Notes under the pieces: generated by a model | What the model saw: the letters and a program-made list of their open reading frames with translations, nothing else | What the model was told of the DNA's origin: nothing | Databases searched by the model: none | Shown here: positions 11,581 to 25,060 of the stretch, piece by piece | How the letters are laid out: the number at the start of each line of letters is the position of its first letter | Numbering within the stretch: the first letter of the stretch is position 1 | Assembly: GCA_016801845.1 (NCBI GenBank) | Contig: CM028906.1 | Location: 6,235,001-6,299,000 of the forward strand | Length of the DNA: 64,000 bases | Source: Polydactylus sextarius | Taxonomy: Eukaryota > Chordata > Actinopteri > Polynemidae | Direction: 5' to 3' | Program-made: the position numbers and the translations under genes

Positions 11581-14339
11581 TATCATCATTTTGTGTTAGA
11601 GATATATTTCTAAGTTGCCTTTCTACATAAGAAATCTTCTACTGTGTGACAGGTAACCATTATATCTGCACTAAATTGAAGCAGATGTTATAGGGGTTGA
11701 CTTTTAAGATGTGACATTGACTAACGAGTATCGCATTAATTCCACTTCTTTGAATGAAAATGACATGTTTAGTTCAACCACCCAGATGAGTCAATCATGT
11801 GTCAGCACCAAACAGAACAAAGATGTGGTACTCCAAACAAAAAGCATATGGAAACGTTCAGTGAATGTTCAGTGATATAACACATGACCAGCAACATGTC
11901 AGCTCGTTTTCAATGAATAGGTACATACGGTCCCAGAATCTGATTGCATCGCAGGTGAAACCACTTCTCATGTGGTCTGGATGGAGGGGCCATCTGGAAT
12001 GAGAACACAGTTTTGATGAAATAAGCCAGAGCACATTTCTCTGACCTTGCGCAGCGAATGAGTTTCAGTGGTGGTATTTTTTCTTTGACTTGCTCTTAAG
12101 AAGAAACTTATAGGATGTCACGCAAAATGACTGGCCGTTTCAAAATTGAAGCCCAGCGACCGGCCAAACGCTCGACCGGGCAAGAACCCATCTCTCAGTT
12201 TCCCATCGACCATCTGGACGTAACTCAAGACGAGGCACAGAGCCAAATTTAAACAATCCCTCCTCAGGGCTGTTGGGCTGACTGATGAGGTGCTACGCAG
12301 CAGCCATGACCCCGCTCAACTTTCTGCTTTTTCCAATAACAACATACACTCATAGTGGCATGTTCGTGCTGCCAAAGAGCATTGCCCCTGATATAACTGT
12401 CTCCATTACAACTCCAACGTGTCTCTGTGGTTGTATGTGACTGCACACATACATGGACCAGTGAGGGTGTTATGGCGCATTCCACAGTGAGGCCCATTGT
12501 ATGGAAGCCACAGGGTCCATAATAAAACCCAGAGGTTGTAAAACATGACATTTGACAGTAGCAGAGTAACCTGAGAGATCTGACTCTGGATCTCATGAAT
12601 GACATAGCTGGAAGTAATGGCTGCGCACTAATGAAAGCTGGTGTTTGTTTTAGCAGTTTTGAGTGGTAAAACAAACACTTTCCCACTGTCCCTCATGGTT
12701 ATTTTATATCTCGGTCAACTGCTCATAGCTATGTGCAATTTTCATTTTGTTGCACAAATTGGTAAAAACAACACACTGAGGGGGTGGTGAAGAAGGTTAT
12801 ATTTCAGGAGTTGCCATAGCATCTATGGTAAATTGGTCACAATTACTTCCTTTCCCAAGCCAACATTGCTGACCCATGCTTCTCGCTGCTTTATTTGCCT
12901 CAACCTTGAAGACAGCATACCTAAACCTGTCTTATATTACCCTGAAAACCACACAATCCTCTGCCTCCAAATCCCAAGTTTTCCTCAAAAAGCAGCCAAT
13001 ATGACAGCCTCTCAATATCTCAGGCTTTCTAACACTGGCAGACAGGTTTTCTCCTGGCTGCAACACTGCTGTCCTTGCTTCAGCCTGAAGGACTGCCTCC
13101 TCCTCCTCCCATACGGATTAACACCATCATTCTATTCATGGGAATCAGCCCGGAGCAGGTGCGGCTCTGATCCAATAATCTCCACATCAGATGAATTACC
13201 TGGCTCTTAATCAATGATACGATTGACACATCTGCGTTAGAAAATACAGTTTTTATAAGCGCCATCGCCGTCTGGTTTAAACTGATAAAAGAGAGACACA
13301 GTCAAGCACATTACAATATGCCTTTGTTCTGCTTTCTCACATGAAGGAATCAAGAATAAAACAAGCTGTTCTGTTCTGTTCTGGCCTTTTATGATTCAGT
13401 TCATCCAATTCAAGCTATTAAAGTTTGAGCGCACAAAACTGCAACTGGCTCATAAAAGCTGGTCATTAGGAGCACGTTATAACTCTATCTATCATTCATG
13501 TGAAACTCTTCATATCCTCTAATTTCTGGCATGTTCCTTATTTGGATTCAGTTTCTCTATCTCCACTTTTTTGACATTACTACCTCCCTACTGCCATGGT
13601 GACAGCAACCTGTGGAGCTGTGCAAGCTGCAGGTATATTTCCAACAACTTCCTCCCCAGCACTGACGGAGACTTTTGTGTGATGGACAGAAAATGATTAA
13701 TGAGCAGTCTATGCAGCACAGGAAAGACTTTTGCAAACGTCCACATTTCAAGACTATGACAAGAAACAAAAAGGTCCCAGAGTAGAGCCCTGAGGGTCTC
13801 CCCCCACTGCTGCTTACACAAGCTCTGTCTTCCTCTTTGAGCTTTGATGGTAAACAGGCGGTGAGTTTTAATAGAAGCATGTCTTCCTATGCTACTAAAC
13901 ACTAATGGAAGATACCTGACTCTGGCCCCTCTCTGTTAACAGCAGTGATCTCCATGCTGTATCAGCACCCCTCTGTGACTCTATTAGCTCTGTCTTCACT
14001 CACCAGCTAATTACCTCAGCTTTATATCTTCAGTGCATTTAGTCATGCTGTAAATGCTGGCTCTTATTTTTAAATGATAACCCGATGTCCTGCTGCTGAT
14101 TTTGTTGGCAAAAAGACCTTATTTTATTTTATATTAATACATGTATATAATAAATTTTATATTCTAGTATAATGTTTCATGTTGTAATCTGATTTATTAA
14201 TTATTTATACACACTGTGCATAAATGTACTACATATATGTTACTTACATAATATTATATTAGAGTAGAATAGCTACTGCTACCTCACTGCATCTGTGACT
14301 TTCAAATGACTATATCAATAGTGGATGTAGAGCCCACCA
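11581..14339. other. Intergenic stretch with long but unrecognised open frames
   Basis: Holds a 140-codon minus frame (12264-12686), a 125-codon plus frame (12833-13210) and overlapping minus frames at 13557-13902. None resembles a known family, has a plausible exon structure or shows conserved-domain pattern. I call no gene here. Confidence 0.5.
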
Positions 14340-14475
14340 CCAGTTTTCTGTTGTTTCGTTGCTATGTTTATTCTATTCTATTTTTATATCTAACCATATT
14401 CACTCTGTACTTGAGTTGCTTCAACACTTCAATGTTTCCCATGGGAATCAATAACATATCTTATCTTATCTTACA
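14340..14475 (+). repeat. 3' tail of a LINE/SINE-type retroelement
   Basis: TTCTATTCTATTTTTATATC, then ACTTGAGTTGCTTCAACACT, then CCCATGGGAATCAATAACAT and TATCTTATC repeats. This order (T-rich run, ACTTGAGTG-TT-AACACT, TTCCC-GGGATCAATAAA, short tandem tail) is typical of fish LINE 3' ends. Confidence 0.6.
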
Positions 14476-17400
14476 CTTGTATTTATTTGTATTTTTGTAT
14501 TTATATCTTACTTACTCTGAAGCCCACTGATCTGGTTTTTGTGTAGTAAATAACCCCCAACCTTCACCCCATGTCCACATATTTTAAATATTATATTTCT
14601 TAATAAATACCCCTACGCTCTGTATGCCAGCTGAGCAGACTCTGTTAGTAGAGGCAGCTGAAGGCGAAGAATGACATCAAAGTCATGAATGAGTTTTCAA
14701 GGTCCATCAGTGTTCATACACATTTCTAGAAAGCTTTGTATACTGCAAATGTATATCATTAAATACTGTACTAATTCATTATCTGTTTTGTAGAGCAGTC
14801 ATACATGTGCTTTAGAAAATTACATTTAATAAACATGTAAAAATATTCTTATGTGCTTCTGTTTTACAGCTACATTTGTGTGTTTTATATTGTGGTTAAA
14901 GTGAAGTGTTCCTGGTTTAGTCTATCTTGTCTAACTTTAGTGTGTTAGGTGAGTATTGTTGTGCATTTTGAGATTCTTCACATGCCAGATGTTGAGCAGC
15001 TCAGCTTGTCAGATCTCATATTGACTTGTGCAATAATTCATATGCACCAACATTTGTAAAATGTGTGTGCTTCCAGCTCTGTCCTTCCTCCCTTTTTCTT
15101 TGTTTTGACCTCCCATTCTTTTTCACCATTGTTGCTATGCAGCACACACCCTTGCTCACTCACACACTCACACTTGCGCACACACACACTTCAGCTCCAT
15201 CAACATACCTGCTGGGCTCAGATTACAAAGCCTTTGCCATGGTTAGGAAAATGCCCCACAGGAAAGTGGTATGGGAGATAGTGTTGCTGGCTGCCTTTCC
15301 AAACCTTTTCACTCCACTATATGGGCTGTAATGAGCTGCAGTGAGGGCAGCCATAGTTAATAAAAATGTGAAGCACATGGGAATGGGCATTTTGCTCTGT
15401 TTCCATTTCATCTTTGTGAGGTTTTGTGTGTTCTGACATATGGGGAAAGATATACTTGTAGAGATTTCTGGACTCTTAAATAAAGAAAAGCTGTTTTCTG
15501 GTTTGTATGGCTTTCTTTGGCAACAAAAGAAGACATTTATTGTTTCTTTTACCTTTAAAGACCTTGTCTAATAATGTCTCTATGTCATTAACTAATTAGT
15601 TTTGATATACAAACTGTATTTACTGTCAAAATAGTAAGCTGTTGATGCGTGATTAAGTGTCAAAGACTATGAGAAAACCAAGAAAATCAAAGTGTGTGTG
15701 CATGTGCATAGAGATAAAGAGCCACAGACGAAAGGAGAAGAATGTGACCCTTGTGGCTTTAACCCCCTTTCATCATAACTACCACACCCCATCAATCACT
15801 ACCTTCTAACCAGCATCCTGATGGCTAAACAGTGTTTCTTTACTGATGAAAGGTGAACAGGGAGGAGAGAAAACAGCACTGACACAAAGAATGAAGAGAA
15901 GAAATGTGTGTCATTACGCCGTGCCATGTAATGTTTTCTATAATATACAGCCATTTTTCACTAGGAACAGGCTCTGTGCCACAACATCAATATACTTAAA
16001 GTTATATTTAAAGGTTTCAGGATAAGGACATTAGATAAATGTTTTTCATTGAGCTGGGGGAACAAAATTGCCATATTCCCAAAACTGCTTCAGGGATAAA
16101 GAGCCTAACTAAATAATCAATCACAGCTTGTTCGTATAAACATATGGGCCTATAATTTAGCCACTAGAGTAAATCAGAGATACATTTCCAGATAAACAGG
16201 ATGAAAGAGCGATTTGGACATCTGTGACTGGCCAAGCAGGGTCGGAGAGTTGTTTGATATACGGCAGGATGTTTGCAAGGTTTTGCCATGAACCATGCAG
16301 CATGAGTAACAGATAGTTTTGTAATCAAAACCACTCAGGACACAGGGTGTACATTATTCCCCTGGTGTATAGATTGAACTTGATCATTCACAACCGTGCC
16401 CTGGGTCAACCTAAATATGCTGCCCCATTCATACAAACAAAGTGATGTTTACATGAGAGGACGAGGTGGTGGAGGGGCAGCGTTCCCTTTACTTTGACAC
16501 AGAGTGCCCTGGCAGCAATTTGCAGGCTGACTAACCACTCTGCCAGTTTTCTTTGCATGACTACTTACAACACTGCCAGACTGCATGGGGAAGTGAAGAC
16601 TCATCAGCAGGGAAAAGGAGGCATGCGCCGCCCCCCTGTGTGGTGCTTCACTGCTTGGGGTTTAATACCTGTTGAGTGGACAGAGATTTAGGGAGCTTGA
16701 GCACCACAATCCCAGCTTAATGTTGTACAGGTGCATCTCTTCTCTCGGGTTAAACTCGCCTCAGGGCAGCTGGCAACGTTAACTGGAATAGCTTCATCCC
16801 ACTGGAGTCTGCTGAGGAAACAGTTTGACACTGTGGCAAAAGAAATGGTGGCTCTTATTAAAGCTACAAAGAAATACAACATCACATAGAGTTATCTATC
16901 AGTTTTGAGTCATAATAAAACATTTCTGTATTTATTTTAGCTGGATTAAAATGATGAGTGTGTATTTTTATAACCTGGAAGTCCATGACAGTGTTTTTCA
17001 CACTCCCACAGAGACCAGCGCTGGAGAGGCCAAGGTGTAAGGATGTAATTATTTTTATGCTTTGATTCTCATGAAACTACAGTTTCTAAAAAAAACTGCA
17101 GTTTTCACAATTTCATGATGTTGATGTAATTTTTCTATTCTTATGAGCACAAAATGTTGTATGATCTCAGGATTATAAGAAGTTCTTAGACATTCATATT
17201 CTTACACACTTAACAATAATAAAATCAACCTTATCTTTGTTTTTTGGCTGTGTGTTCTCATGATTATGGAAGAAATTAATTTAATTATCAGGCTCTATAA
17301 GTTCTGCACCTGGTTGTGGTTTAAATGCTTCATCCATCATCTAATAAAAGAATATGATAAATATGCAACTTAAATACCAAAATGTCTGAAATTAATTAAA

Positions 17401-18394
17401 AAAAAAAAAAAAATAATGCAAGCCTGTCCAGCTTCTGGTTAAACCACTAGAGAAAACTGTCTAGTTTGATAAATCTTATTTTTTACTTATCCTGCCTTTC
17501 ATAAGCTGTTAACTGTTCACAATTTGCATGAACAGACCCAAACCGACATGTGTTAGTCCACAAGTTTCTCTTTTTAAACCCCCATTTTGTGTGAATGTAC
17601 TTTTGTCCTCAAAAAAGGCTTAATAATAACCCAAAACAACTGTGCACTGTGTGTTTCAGCTAATTTTACTTCTAAAGGGGTGGATATTTTCAGCTGTAGA
17701 TTAATGCAGATTCGGTCTAATGAATATTAATGAAACTGGGACAATAAACTTCTTGTTAGACTGACTCAAAATGAATTACAGAGCCAATGTTTGTGTAACT
17801 CAGTGGCTCATAATGTTTTAATAGTTCTTATTGACAGCAGTGAACTTCTATGAAATAAGATAGAGTCGGTTCAGTTCATTACCAGGTGTTATTGCTAACA
17901 TTAACAACAGACTTATTCCATTCAAATGTCTGAAGCAGCTAAATGGAAATCAGCCATCATTAGATTTATTATTAATGTGCTTGTTATCTCTTGGTTTGAG
18001 AAAATTGTGTAAAGTGCATAGTCATTGTGAGTGGAGTGCTAACCTGTTACTCATTGTATCACAGTACTTTGTGAGATGTGCTTATATTTTATAGATTCTG
18101 AATATAGCATCTATTTTTTATGCATAAATACATGATGAAACTCTTTTCATCATGTAAAAGAAAAGATACACCCCTATTCACAAGGGCTCTAAATATTTCA
18201 AGGGTGGATTACCAAATTTTAAATTAGTTGCCATAGGCTTTATGTTTTATGAAATAACTTATTGAGCTTGTGCATTATTTAAAACTCTCTGTGGGCTCTT
18301 TTTTGTACATACCTGTGCTCCAGCTTTGTCTTGGACATCTGTCGAAAAGTCTGATTTCCTCCTCAGCACTATATAAGGTAATGGAAACATGGTT
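14476..18394. other. Unassigned intergenic stretch
   Basis: No gene seen. It contains short CA-rich runs near 15160-15190, a poly-A tract at 17399-17413 and otherwise unique-looking AT-rich sequence. Confidence 0.5.
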
Positions 18395-18470
18395 ACAGCT
18401 ACTGAAGCAATTCCCTGCAGGGATCAATAATGTTTTTTTCTGATTCTGATTCTGTCATTATTACAGCACA
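18395..18470 (+). repeat. 3' tail of a LINE/SINE-type retroelement
   Basis: AATTCCCTGCAGGGATCAAT followed by TTCTGATTCTGATTCTG, a fish retroelement terminus with short tandem tail. Confidence 0.6.
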
Positions 18471-19070
18471 CAAGCTTGCTCTGTCTTGTGTTTGAATCCT
18501 GAAACTCTGAGTCATGGATTGTGGAAGAAAAATCCTGTGTTAGTGACTACACCTGTTAAAGAGATGACAGATACAAAGAGATCTGAGCTTCACAAAGTCA
18601 GACAGTTTATCAATTTTAGGCTCTTTGATGGTACATTGATCTTCTTTAATCTTGTCTGGCCGCTATACCAGAGGAAACACTTTGATAGTGTACACAATAT
18701 GTAAGATGGAACAAAAGACCTTGGAGGAAGTCATGGGCCTTTTCTCTCACTTGACCTCTCTCGTCTTTCTGACCCGACCTCTCGTTGCCCTTTTCCTTTT
18801 AGTTTAGCTTGACTAATGTTTACACCGATCTCCAAGACACTAATGAAAGGCAGCTTTCAAGAGCACAATGTTTTCCCTCTGTCAATACACAGCTAGCTGG
18901 AATTTTCACAAAGAACATTTAAGAGCTGGAAAGAACCATGACCCTTCTGACAGTTTGTCCCTTTGGGAAATTCCTCCTTTTTTTGTCAAGTTGCCTTTAT
19001 CGGATTAATGGGACTGGCTGATGAGTAACTGTCTACATATATAAACAATGTATTGCGATATAATGGACTT
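18471..19070. other. Unassigned intergenic stretch
   Basis: No gene or recognised repeat. Segment 18760-18990 is less AT-rich than its surroundings and unique-looking. Confidence 0.45.
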
Positions 19071-19240
19071 TAAAGGAATAGTTTGACATTGACTTTTCTC
19101 TAAATGGGAAGCTCAATGCTATTCTCATATTTTTAAGATTAATTTAGAGTGGGAACCTGCGGTTTGTTAGTTTAGCTTGGTGTAAAGACTACAAACATGA
19201 TGATGATGATGATGATATGATGATATGATGATATGATGAT
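19071..19240 (+). repeat. Teleost 'GGAATAGTTTGACATT' dispersed repeat, diverged copy
   Basis: GGAATAGTTTGACATT, AAGCTCAATGCTATTCTCAT and TTAGTTTAGCTTGGTGTAAA are the landmarks of a fish dispersed repeat; a second copy is at 35510-35690. The right side merges into a (GAT)n tract (19198-19243). Confidence 0.6.
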
Positions 19241-19289
19241 AACATGATTTCATGTTATTATCCTGATGCCTTTAGTTTGTATTAACACA

Positions 19290-19343
19290 TTTAATAATTA
19301 CACTCTTGACTCTAGGGGCAGAGTTTAATAATTACACTCTTGA
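19290..19343. repeat. 20-bp direct repeat pair
   Basis: TTTAATAATTACACTCTTGA occurs identically at 19290-19309 and 19324-19343, 34 bases apart start to start. Confidence 0.85.
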
Positions 19344-19639
19344 GCTCTGTACAGCTTAGAGGCTGATCCAGATTTCATGATCAATGATTCATGAACAACG
19401 CTGCCTCCTAATTTTCATTCCTCCTATTCATTTGTTTTATTTTTAAAGTAATAGATGAAGTTGCCAAGAGTTGGTTGAAGTGGATAGTAGAGACACAGAA
19501 AGAACAATTGACCCATGACTGACCCGTGACTGTCCATCCAAAAGGTTTTTGAATGTAAATAAACACTTTGTGTATCACATTTTCTGTATCAAACTGGTTT
19601 TCAATCATTTTCCAACTTTAACTAAACACTAAGTTATAA

Positions 19640-19770
19640 CCAAAATTGTTTTGTGAGGTCTCACTGACCTTTGACCTTTAACCATCAAAATCTAATCAGT
19701 TCATGCTTGAGTCCAAACAAATGCTTGTGCCAAATTTAAACTCCATTTTCCCTTCATGGAGTTCTAGAGA
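19640..19770 (+). repeat. 'TGACCTTTGACC...TTGTGCCAAATTT' dispersed repeat, copy
   Basis: Carries TCACTGACCTTTGACCTTTA, AATCTAATCAGTTCATGCTT, GAGTCCAAACAAATGCTTGT and GCCAAATTTAAACTCC in the order of an abundant fish repeat. Related copies occur at 21190-21500, 23545-23740, 28551-28700 and 35785-36000. Confidence 0.7.
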
Positions 19771-21189
19771 TACTGCGTTAAAACAGAAAGCTGCGCTAAC
19801 TGTTTTCCCCTAAGCTAAATTTGCCATCAGTTGGCTGTTAGCTCATTTTTTTTTACACTACAGATTTCAGAGGCATCAATTCAATCATCTCACTCTGGCA
19901 AGGAAGTATATTTCCCACTAATGTTGAACTGCGAATATGAGTGATATAAGTGAGATTTATTTTCATTCAATATCCTCTAAGACGTCTTTGTTGCGTGGAT
20001 TACTAATCAAAATGTGATGGATCTATACCGTGACCAAATATGATTGTCATTTCCATGTCTCTTTTATGGATTTTTTTCAAGCCACAAGGAGATATGGACT
20101 TTTTTCTCATTTCTACATAAAGAGAAATTGCAGCACATAAAAAATTGAATAATTCAGTGGTGAATTCACACAGAGATAAAGGCTTTCCGGATGAGTAGCG
20201 TGGTCAGTGGAGTGAATATCTGAATCCAGGGGTTTTTATAGATGGTCTGTGCTTTTTATTAATGACCTGATAATGTTCCAGTGATTATTATTCACATCCA
20301 GCGCCAAATAAATGACATGAAAGAAATGCTGCAATGCAAATGCAATAGTTAAAACTTCTCCAATGACTATATCTTAGTAGCAACACATGGGGATAATGAA
20401 GGATGGATGTCAATTAAATTGTTGATTACTACTTTGTTTTATTTGTAATATTTATATGTGTATGCAGGGTTGTGTTTGAGCGTGTGGCAGCATGCTGGGG
20501 TTCACCAAAGATGCTGTGTGTGCTCTAGCGGACATGATGAGTAACAGGTGTGAGGCGGCGAGGAAGGGAAACGTCCACAGCTGTCCCTGTAGGCACCGGT
20601 CATGTCCTTCCCCATCTGCCTCCCCACCAACCTCCTAAAATCCTGGCATGAGGTGTATGTGTGTGTATATATGTTTATGTATATGTGTGTGGAGCAGCCG
20701 TTGAGTCCCTGTTTAGTGCAGCCAAGTGTCATCACCTCTACCCAGCATCTCATAGCCCCTCCCCTTTGCTGTTCTGTTACTAATACTCCACGGGTACCCA
20801 AGGATCCTGGACACATGTGGTTTTGGCCATGTGACCATTTAACAATGAATCATCACGCTTCATAACCTCGATATGGCCAGCAGCTATTCCAACCTTCATG
20901 CTGATCATTAAGTCTGGTAAAAATTCAAATTATATTTCTCAAGTTGAATGCACGTTTCCAAGTGTGAATTTAAATCACTTGGAGAGAGGAATGAGGAAAT
21001 TAAAGTAGCACTGTCGTATTTGATGTTACATGTTTGATATGCTTGACATTCATGACAGCTTATTAACTTTTTTGCCTCTTACAGAAATTTAGGTTCCTGT
21101 TTTATTATCTAAATTTCTTGTCAGGTCAACATGTAATTGTGAGATTATCTTATAGGTAACTACAGTAAATGAAGGTTATGTATTTTCAG
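19771..21189. other. Unassigned intergenic stretch
   Basis: No gene seen. It includes an octamer-type ATGCAAAT at 20334-20341 and a GC-richer patch at 20490-20870 whose frames on both strands are unrecognised. Confidence 0.45.
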
Positions 21190-21500
21190 CATGTGGCAAT
21201 GTCAGCCTGTCAGTCAGTCTGTGCACCACCTTGGTGCCGACTGAAATATCTCAACTGCCACTGGATGGATTGACATGAAATTTTGTGCAGACAATCGTGG
21301 ATGAATCCTGTAGGTTTTAATAACCCCCCAACTTTTTCTCTAGTGCCAGTTATTATAGTTGGGTCCACAACATATGTCATGATTGTCTTGAGGACTCCTT
21401 TCAAATTTGGCACAAATGTTCACTTGGACCCAAACATGAAGTGATTATAATTTAGGGGTCAGAGCTCAAGGTCACCATCTCACAAATCATTTTTTTGGCC
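21190..21500 (+). repeat. 'ACTGAAATATCTCAAC...ATGAAATTTTGTGCAGACA' dispersed repeat
   Basis: ACTGAAATATCTCAACTGCC, GGATTGACATGAAATTTTGT, GATGAATCCTGTAGGTTTTA, then TCAAATTTGGCACAAATGTT. A fish repeat with joined segments; a second copy is at 32560-32830. Confidence 0.7.
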
Positions 21501-23544
21501 ATGAATTGTCATGAATCATCAGTCATGAACTGGCACATCAGTCATAACACTGGTTGGTGGAGCCATATGTACTGCAAGACAGTAGTTCTAGTTGGTGTCT
21601 TTATAACTATTGGATGGAATACCAAAAAGACTTGAGTTTTGCAGAACCTGAACATATGGTATTTTTCTTAAATTAAATTCTAAGTAGGAAACTGTGAACA
21701 TGGGGATTATCTTGACCCTCTGGTGCTTGCAAGGAGGAAGTAACAATACTGCAAATTCTCGAAGTGTATGCTAATAAGGCAAATATACTTTTTGCTCTTA
21801 CCCAAACTCTGCCAATGTGCAGCCTGAAGATGCCAATTAAGATGAAGATGCCAATCTGTGACATAGGAAAGAGAGCAAAGGCAGGGTGATGAGTCAGTGT
21901 TTTGTGATTATTAATGTGCATTGTGGCTCTATGTGCAGGAGAGACTAGAGGCAAAAAGACTACAATTATTGTCAAAAATCCAACTCCAACACACAATACA
22001 CTTCTTTCCAAAGTCTGTTGAAAATTAATGTCCTTAAATCTGCCCAGAAATCATGAAAAAATATGCAAGATAGAATAGAAGAGAAAAAAAAAAAAAAAAA
22101 AAAAAAAAATCTTTCACACCCTCACAGTCAGATTTATGTTAGAGGATGCAATGCCTTTAATCCTGCTGGGCGCATGTTCAGCCATATTAAATGGAGAATA
22201 CGACCAAAAAAATCTTGGCGTAACTAGTAAAAGGAACTATCAAGCAATAGGGATAAAAATGAATATGCAAAACAGACAATGTAATGTTTTAATGATTCCG
22301 GTTCATTAAAAAAACATTTTAAAGGAAACACATGGTAAAAATGGAAGCTAAGCAAAGTTTTAATGGCTTGGGTCTTTTCTTTTTTTTCAGTGTACACACA
22401 TAATCTTTTTAACATTGATGATATTGTCGTTAGCTCACGTGTCTTACATATGTAATTGTCTTTCTATGAGCATAATTTTATCTGTGATGCCTCCACTGTT
22501 TTGCCAAGAGAATATTGAGTTTCTTCGCCTTAAGGGCATCCCGATGTCTGACAAGCTTTTGCCTGACGGCTTAACCAAATAATTATATCCCATATAGAAA
22601 TCCATTAAAACCTGGTGACAGATTAGTAAAGAGGGTTGAGTGTCCATGACAACATAATACACCTCGCAGGTAATCCCAAAATGAGATGTCATGAAGAGAA
22701 AATGAATCCACAGAACTTCCTACTAATCCAAGTGTCATAAGAGTGACTGAGATATAGAGGTGACTTTCAACACAGATGCAGTTACATCAAAAAAATGTTT
22801 TGAATGGACATACACAAGAAGCACAACCAACAGTCAAATGAGGTCCAGTCCACTTTGCTGCTTGTTTATATGTTTACATAATTAGAGCATCATGATGAAA
22901 TACATTTTATAATACTACTAAAAGAATAAAGGGCACACACATTGTCCTCCTCATCACAAATGTGTAATTAAATTAGGTGGATAAATATAATCATGAGACA
23001 TCAGATACACTAGACAAAAACAAGACTAATAGGCTCACAATGTCCTAAGGCCCAAGTGTTTTTAGCATCATGCAATCGTGCTTCTACTTTAAAACCTGCC
23101 AGTAATATTTGCTCTGTGTCCTCCACCTGTTTCCTAGCAAAAGGTAAAAAAAGGTTCCTGTTTGTCACTTGTCAAACAAAGATGGTGTTTGCACTAGGAA
23201 AATAAAAAAAGCTGCAGCATCTGTGGTTTGTTTTAGAAACTCAAAACAACGTGTGTTTGTATTTTTCCGATTAGCAATCACCTGTGGTTTAACCAAAACC
23301 AAAGTGTTTGTATGAGACATTTTTGTAGGATGCCAGCATGTTTTGTTAATGTTACAGTTAGAGCTTTTCTGCAAACAGGAGTAACACAGACCACATTTTT
23401 GTGATCTGGGAGTGATTGTGAGTGATTTTTAATTAGATTTTAAATTCAAAAAGCACGACAGTAACATATTATAAAGTCTTTGAAAGGCCTAAAGAAGAAT
23501 ATGATCCTTTAAGAGGTAATTAGTTTGTAATTCACAAGTTCAAG
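21501..23544. other. Unassigned intergenic stretch
   Basis: No gene seen. It contains a 29-base poly-A tract (22082-22110). Segment 22480-22690 is unique-looking with lower AT content; the other frames are not recognisable. Confidence 0.45.
22082..22110. repeat. Poly(A) tract
   Basis: Twenty-nine uninterrupted A on the plus strand, preceded by GAAGAGAAA. Confidence 0.95.
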
Positions 23545-23740
23545 GGGCCAAAAATAAGTTTTGTGATGTCACAACAACATTTGACCTTTGTCCTTCATTC
23601 TCGAGTCAAGTACAAGTGAACATTTGTGCCAAATTTAAAAGGATTCCCTGAAGGCATCTCTGGGATATCACATTCACATAGAAAAAAAAAAAAAAAAAAA
23701 AAAATCACAGTGACCTTGACTGTCTATAGCTGTCACCAGC
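23545..23740 (+). repeat. 'TTTGTGCCAAATTT' dispersed repeat, copy with poly(A) insertion
   Basis: ACATTTGACCTTTGTCC, AACATTTGTGCCAAATTTAA, CCCTGAAGGCATCTCTGGGA and, after about 22 A (23683-23704), TCACAGTGACCTTGACTGTC. It belongs to the family at 19640-19770. Confidence 0.65.
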
Positions 23741-24779
23741 ACGGACCCATGAAAAAAAAATAAGACAGATACATGCAGACAAAGACAAAGATAAAAAAAA
23801 CAAATGACTAAATATGTTAACATTAATTTAATAATACATTTTCCTAAAACTAAAAAAATACAGTGAATCAAGTTTGTTCAACCAACTAAGAAGCACAACA
23901 GTTCAGTTGGAAAAATACTGACTTAAACATTTATACTGATTCTGTGTTTGTATTTCTAGAAGCATTTACCTTCGTGTAAAGCCACAGGTTTTAAACCATA
24001 CTTATGACTTTTACAAACTGTTAATGGGTCTTTAACAATAATTCGAAAAAAGCAATAAATCAAGACCAACTCAAAGTGCAAAAGAAACCATTATCAGGTC
24101 AGTGAGTGGACTGAATGCTCTTAAATATACACACAAGCCTGACTTAGGCCATCACTGGCCATGACTAATACATGATCGCAGACACTGATGTGATGTGTAA
24201 TACAGGAGCAAGGAGAGCACCAGTTCATTACAGGCCCACCCGGGTGTACTGCATTTTGATGGATTTCCCCAGGACTCTCCACATGGTCTGTGCTGCACAT
24301 CAGGTAATTGCTGTTAGTTTAAGTGCACTACTACCGGTTCCCAGACTGAAAACCCTTATGGCACATTGTCCTTCTTCAACTGTGTATGTGTGTATGTGAG
24401 AGAGAGGAGGGGGAAAGAGAAATGAAGATGGAGATAAAGTGTGCGTGTGTGCATGCATGTGTGTGTGTGTGTGTGTGTGTGTGCACTTAAAAAGAGTGAG
24501 ATTGGCTTTGTGATAATGATGTATGAAACATAAACCCGAGGTCATCTGTTCCAATAAAGCCTCCATTTTCTGGATCTCCCTCTTGGATGCAGATGAACTC
24601 ATATAAATGGGTGCGACTGGTTTTGTAGGTTACACTCTCATTTCTCTGCTACACAGACAACTGCGGGGTTAGTTTACTGTCAGTCTCATATTGAGATGAT
24701 GGAGGAAAAAAAACAGACAGCAGACAGTGAAGGAAGAAGAGGAATAAGAACAAAGGAAACATAAAAAAGGAAGAAAGAA
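23741..24779. other. Unassigned intergenic stretch with (TG)n
   Basis: No gene. A (TG)n microsatellite lies at 24440-24483. Confidence 0.5.
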
Positions 24780-25060
24780 TGACCGAAAGAGACAGAGGGA
24801 CTCTGGGTTTCCAATTAGTTAGAGGTGAAATGGGATGTGGGAGATATTGGAAGCACTGTCCAGTGCTAAGTGTCACTGTGCTAGGGGTGGGGGGAGATAG
24901 TAGTGATGGTGGAGGGTCAGCGGGGTTCGGGGTGGCTGGGTGGAGGGGGCTACCGGATTAGGAGGAGATGAGACGAGAAGCGCAGCATTTCTCTCTCTTC
25001 CCAGACAGCTCATCTCAGCTAGCTGCTGGAGGCCGGCACAGAGAAAATCACACCAGGAGG
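24780..25060. other. GC-richer island with a G-run cluster
   Basis: Purine- and G-rich sequence on the plus strand with several CpG sites, standing out from AT-rich neighbours. At 24922-24949 four G-runs (GGGG, GGGG, GGG, GGGGG) separated by 3-5 bases fit the G-quadruplex pattern. It could be an unannotated promoter or non-coding exon; no splice-supported transcript can be deduced. Confidence 0.45.

Noticed and set aside
13557..13902. Possible LINE reverse-transcriptase motif on the minus strand (a GDPQGSTLGPF-like reading near 13790)
   Set aside because: Only about ten residues fit, the frame stops immediately and no flanking RT motifs follow; most likely coincidence.
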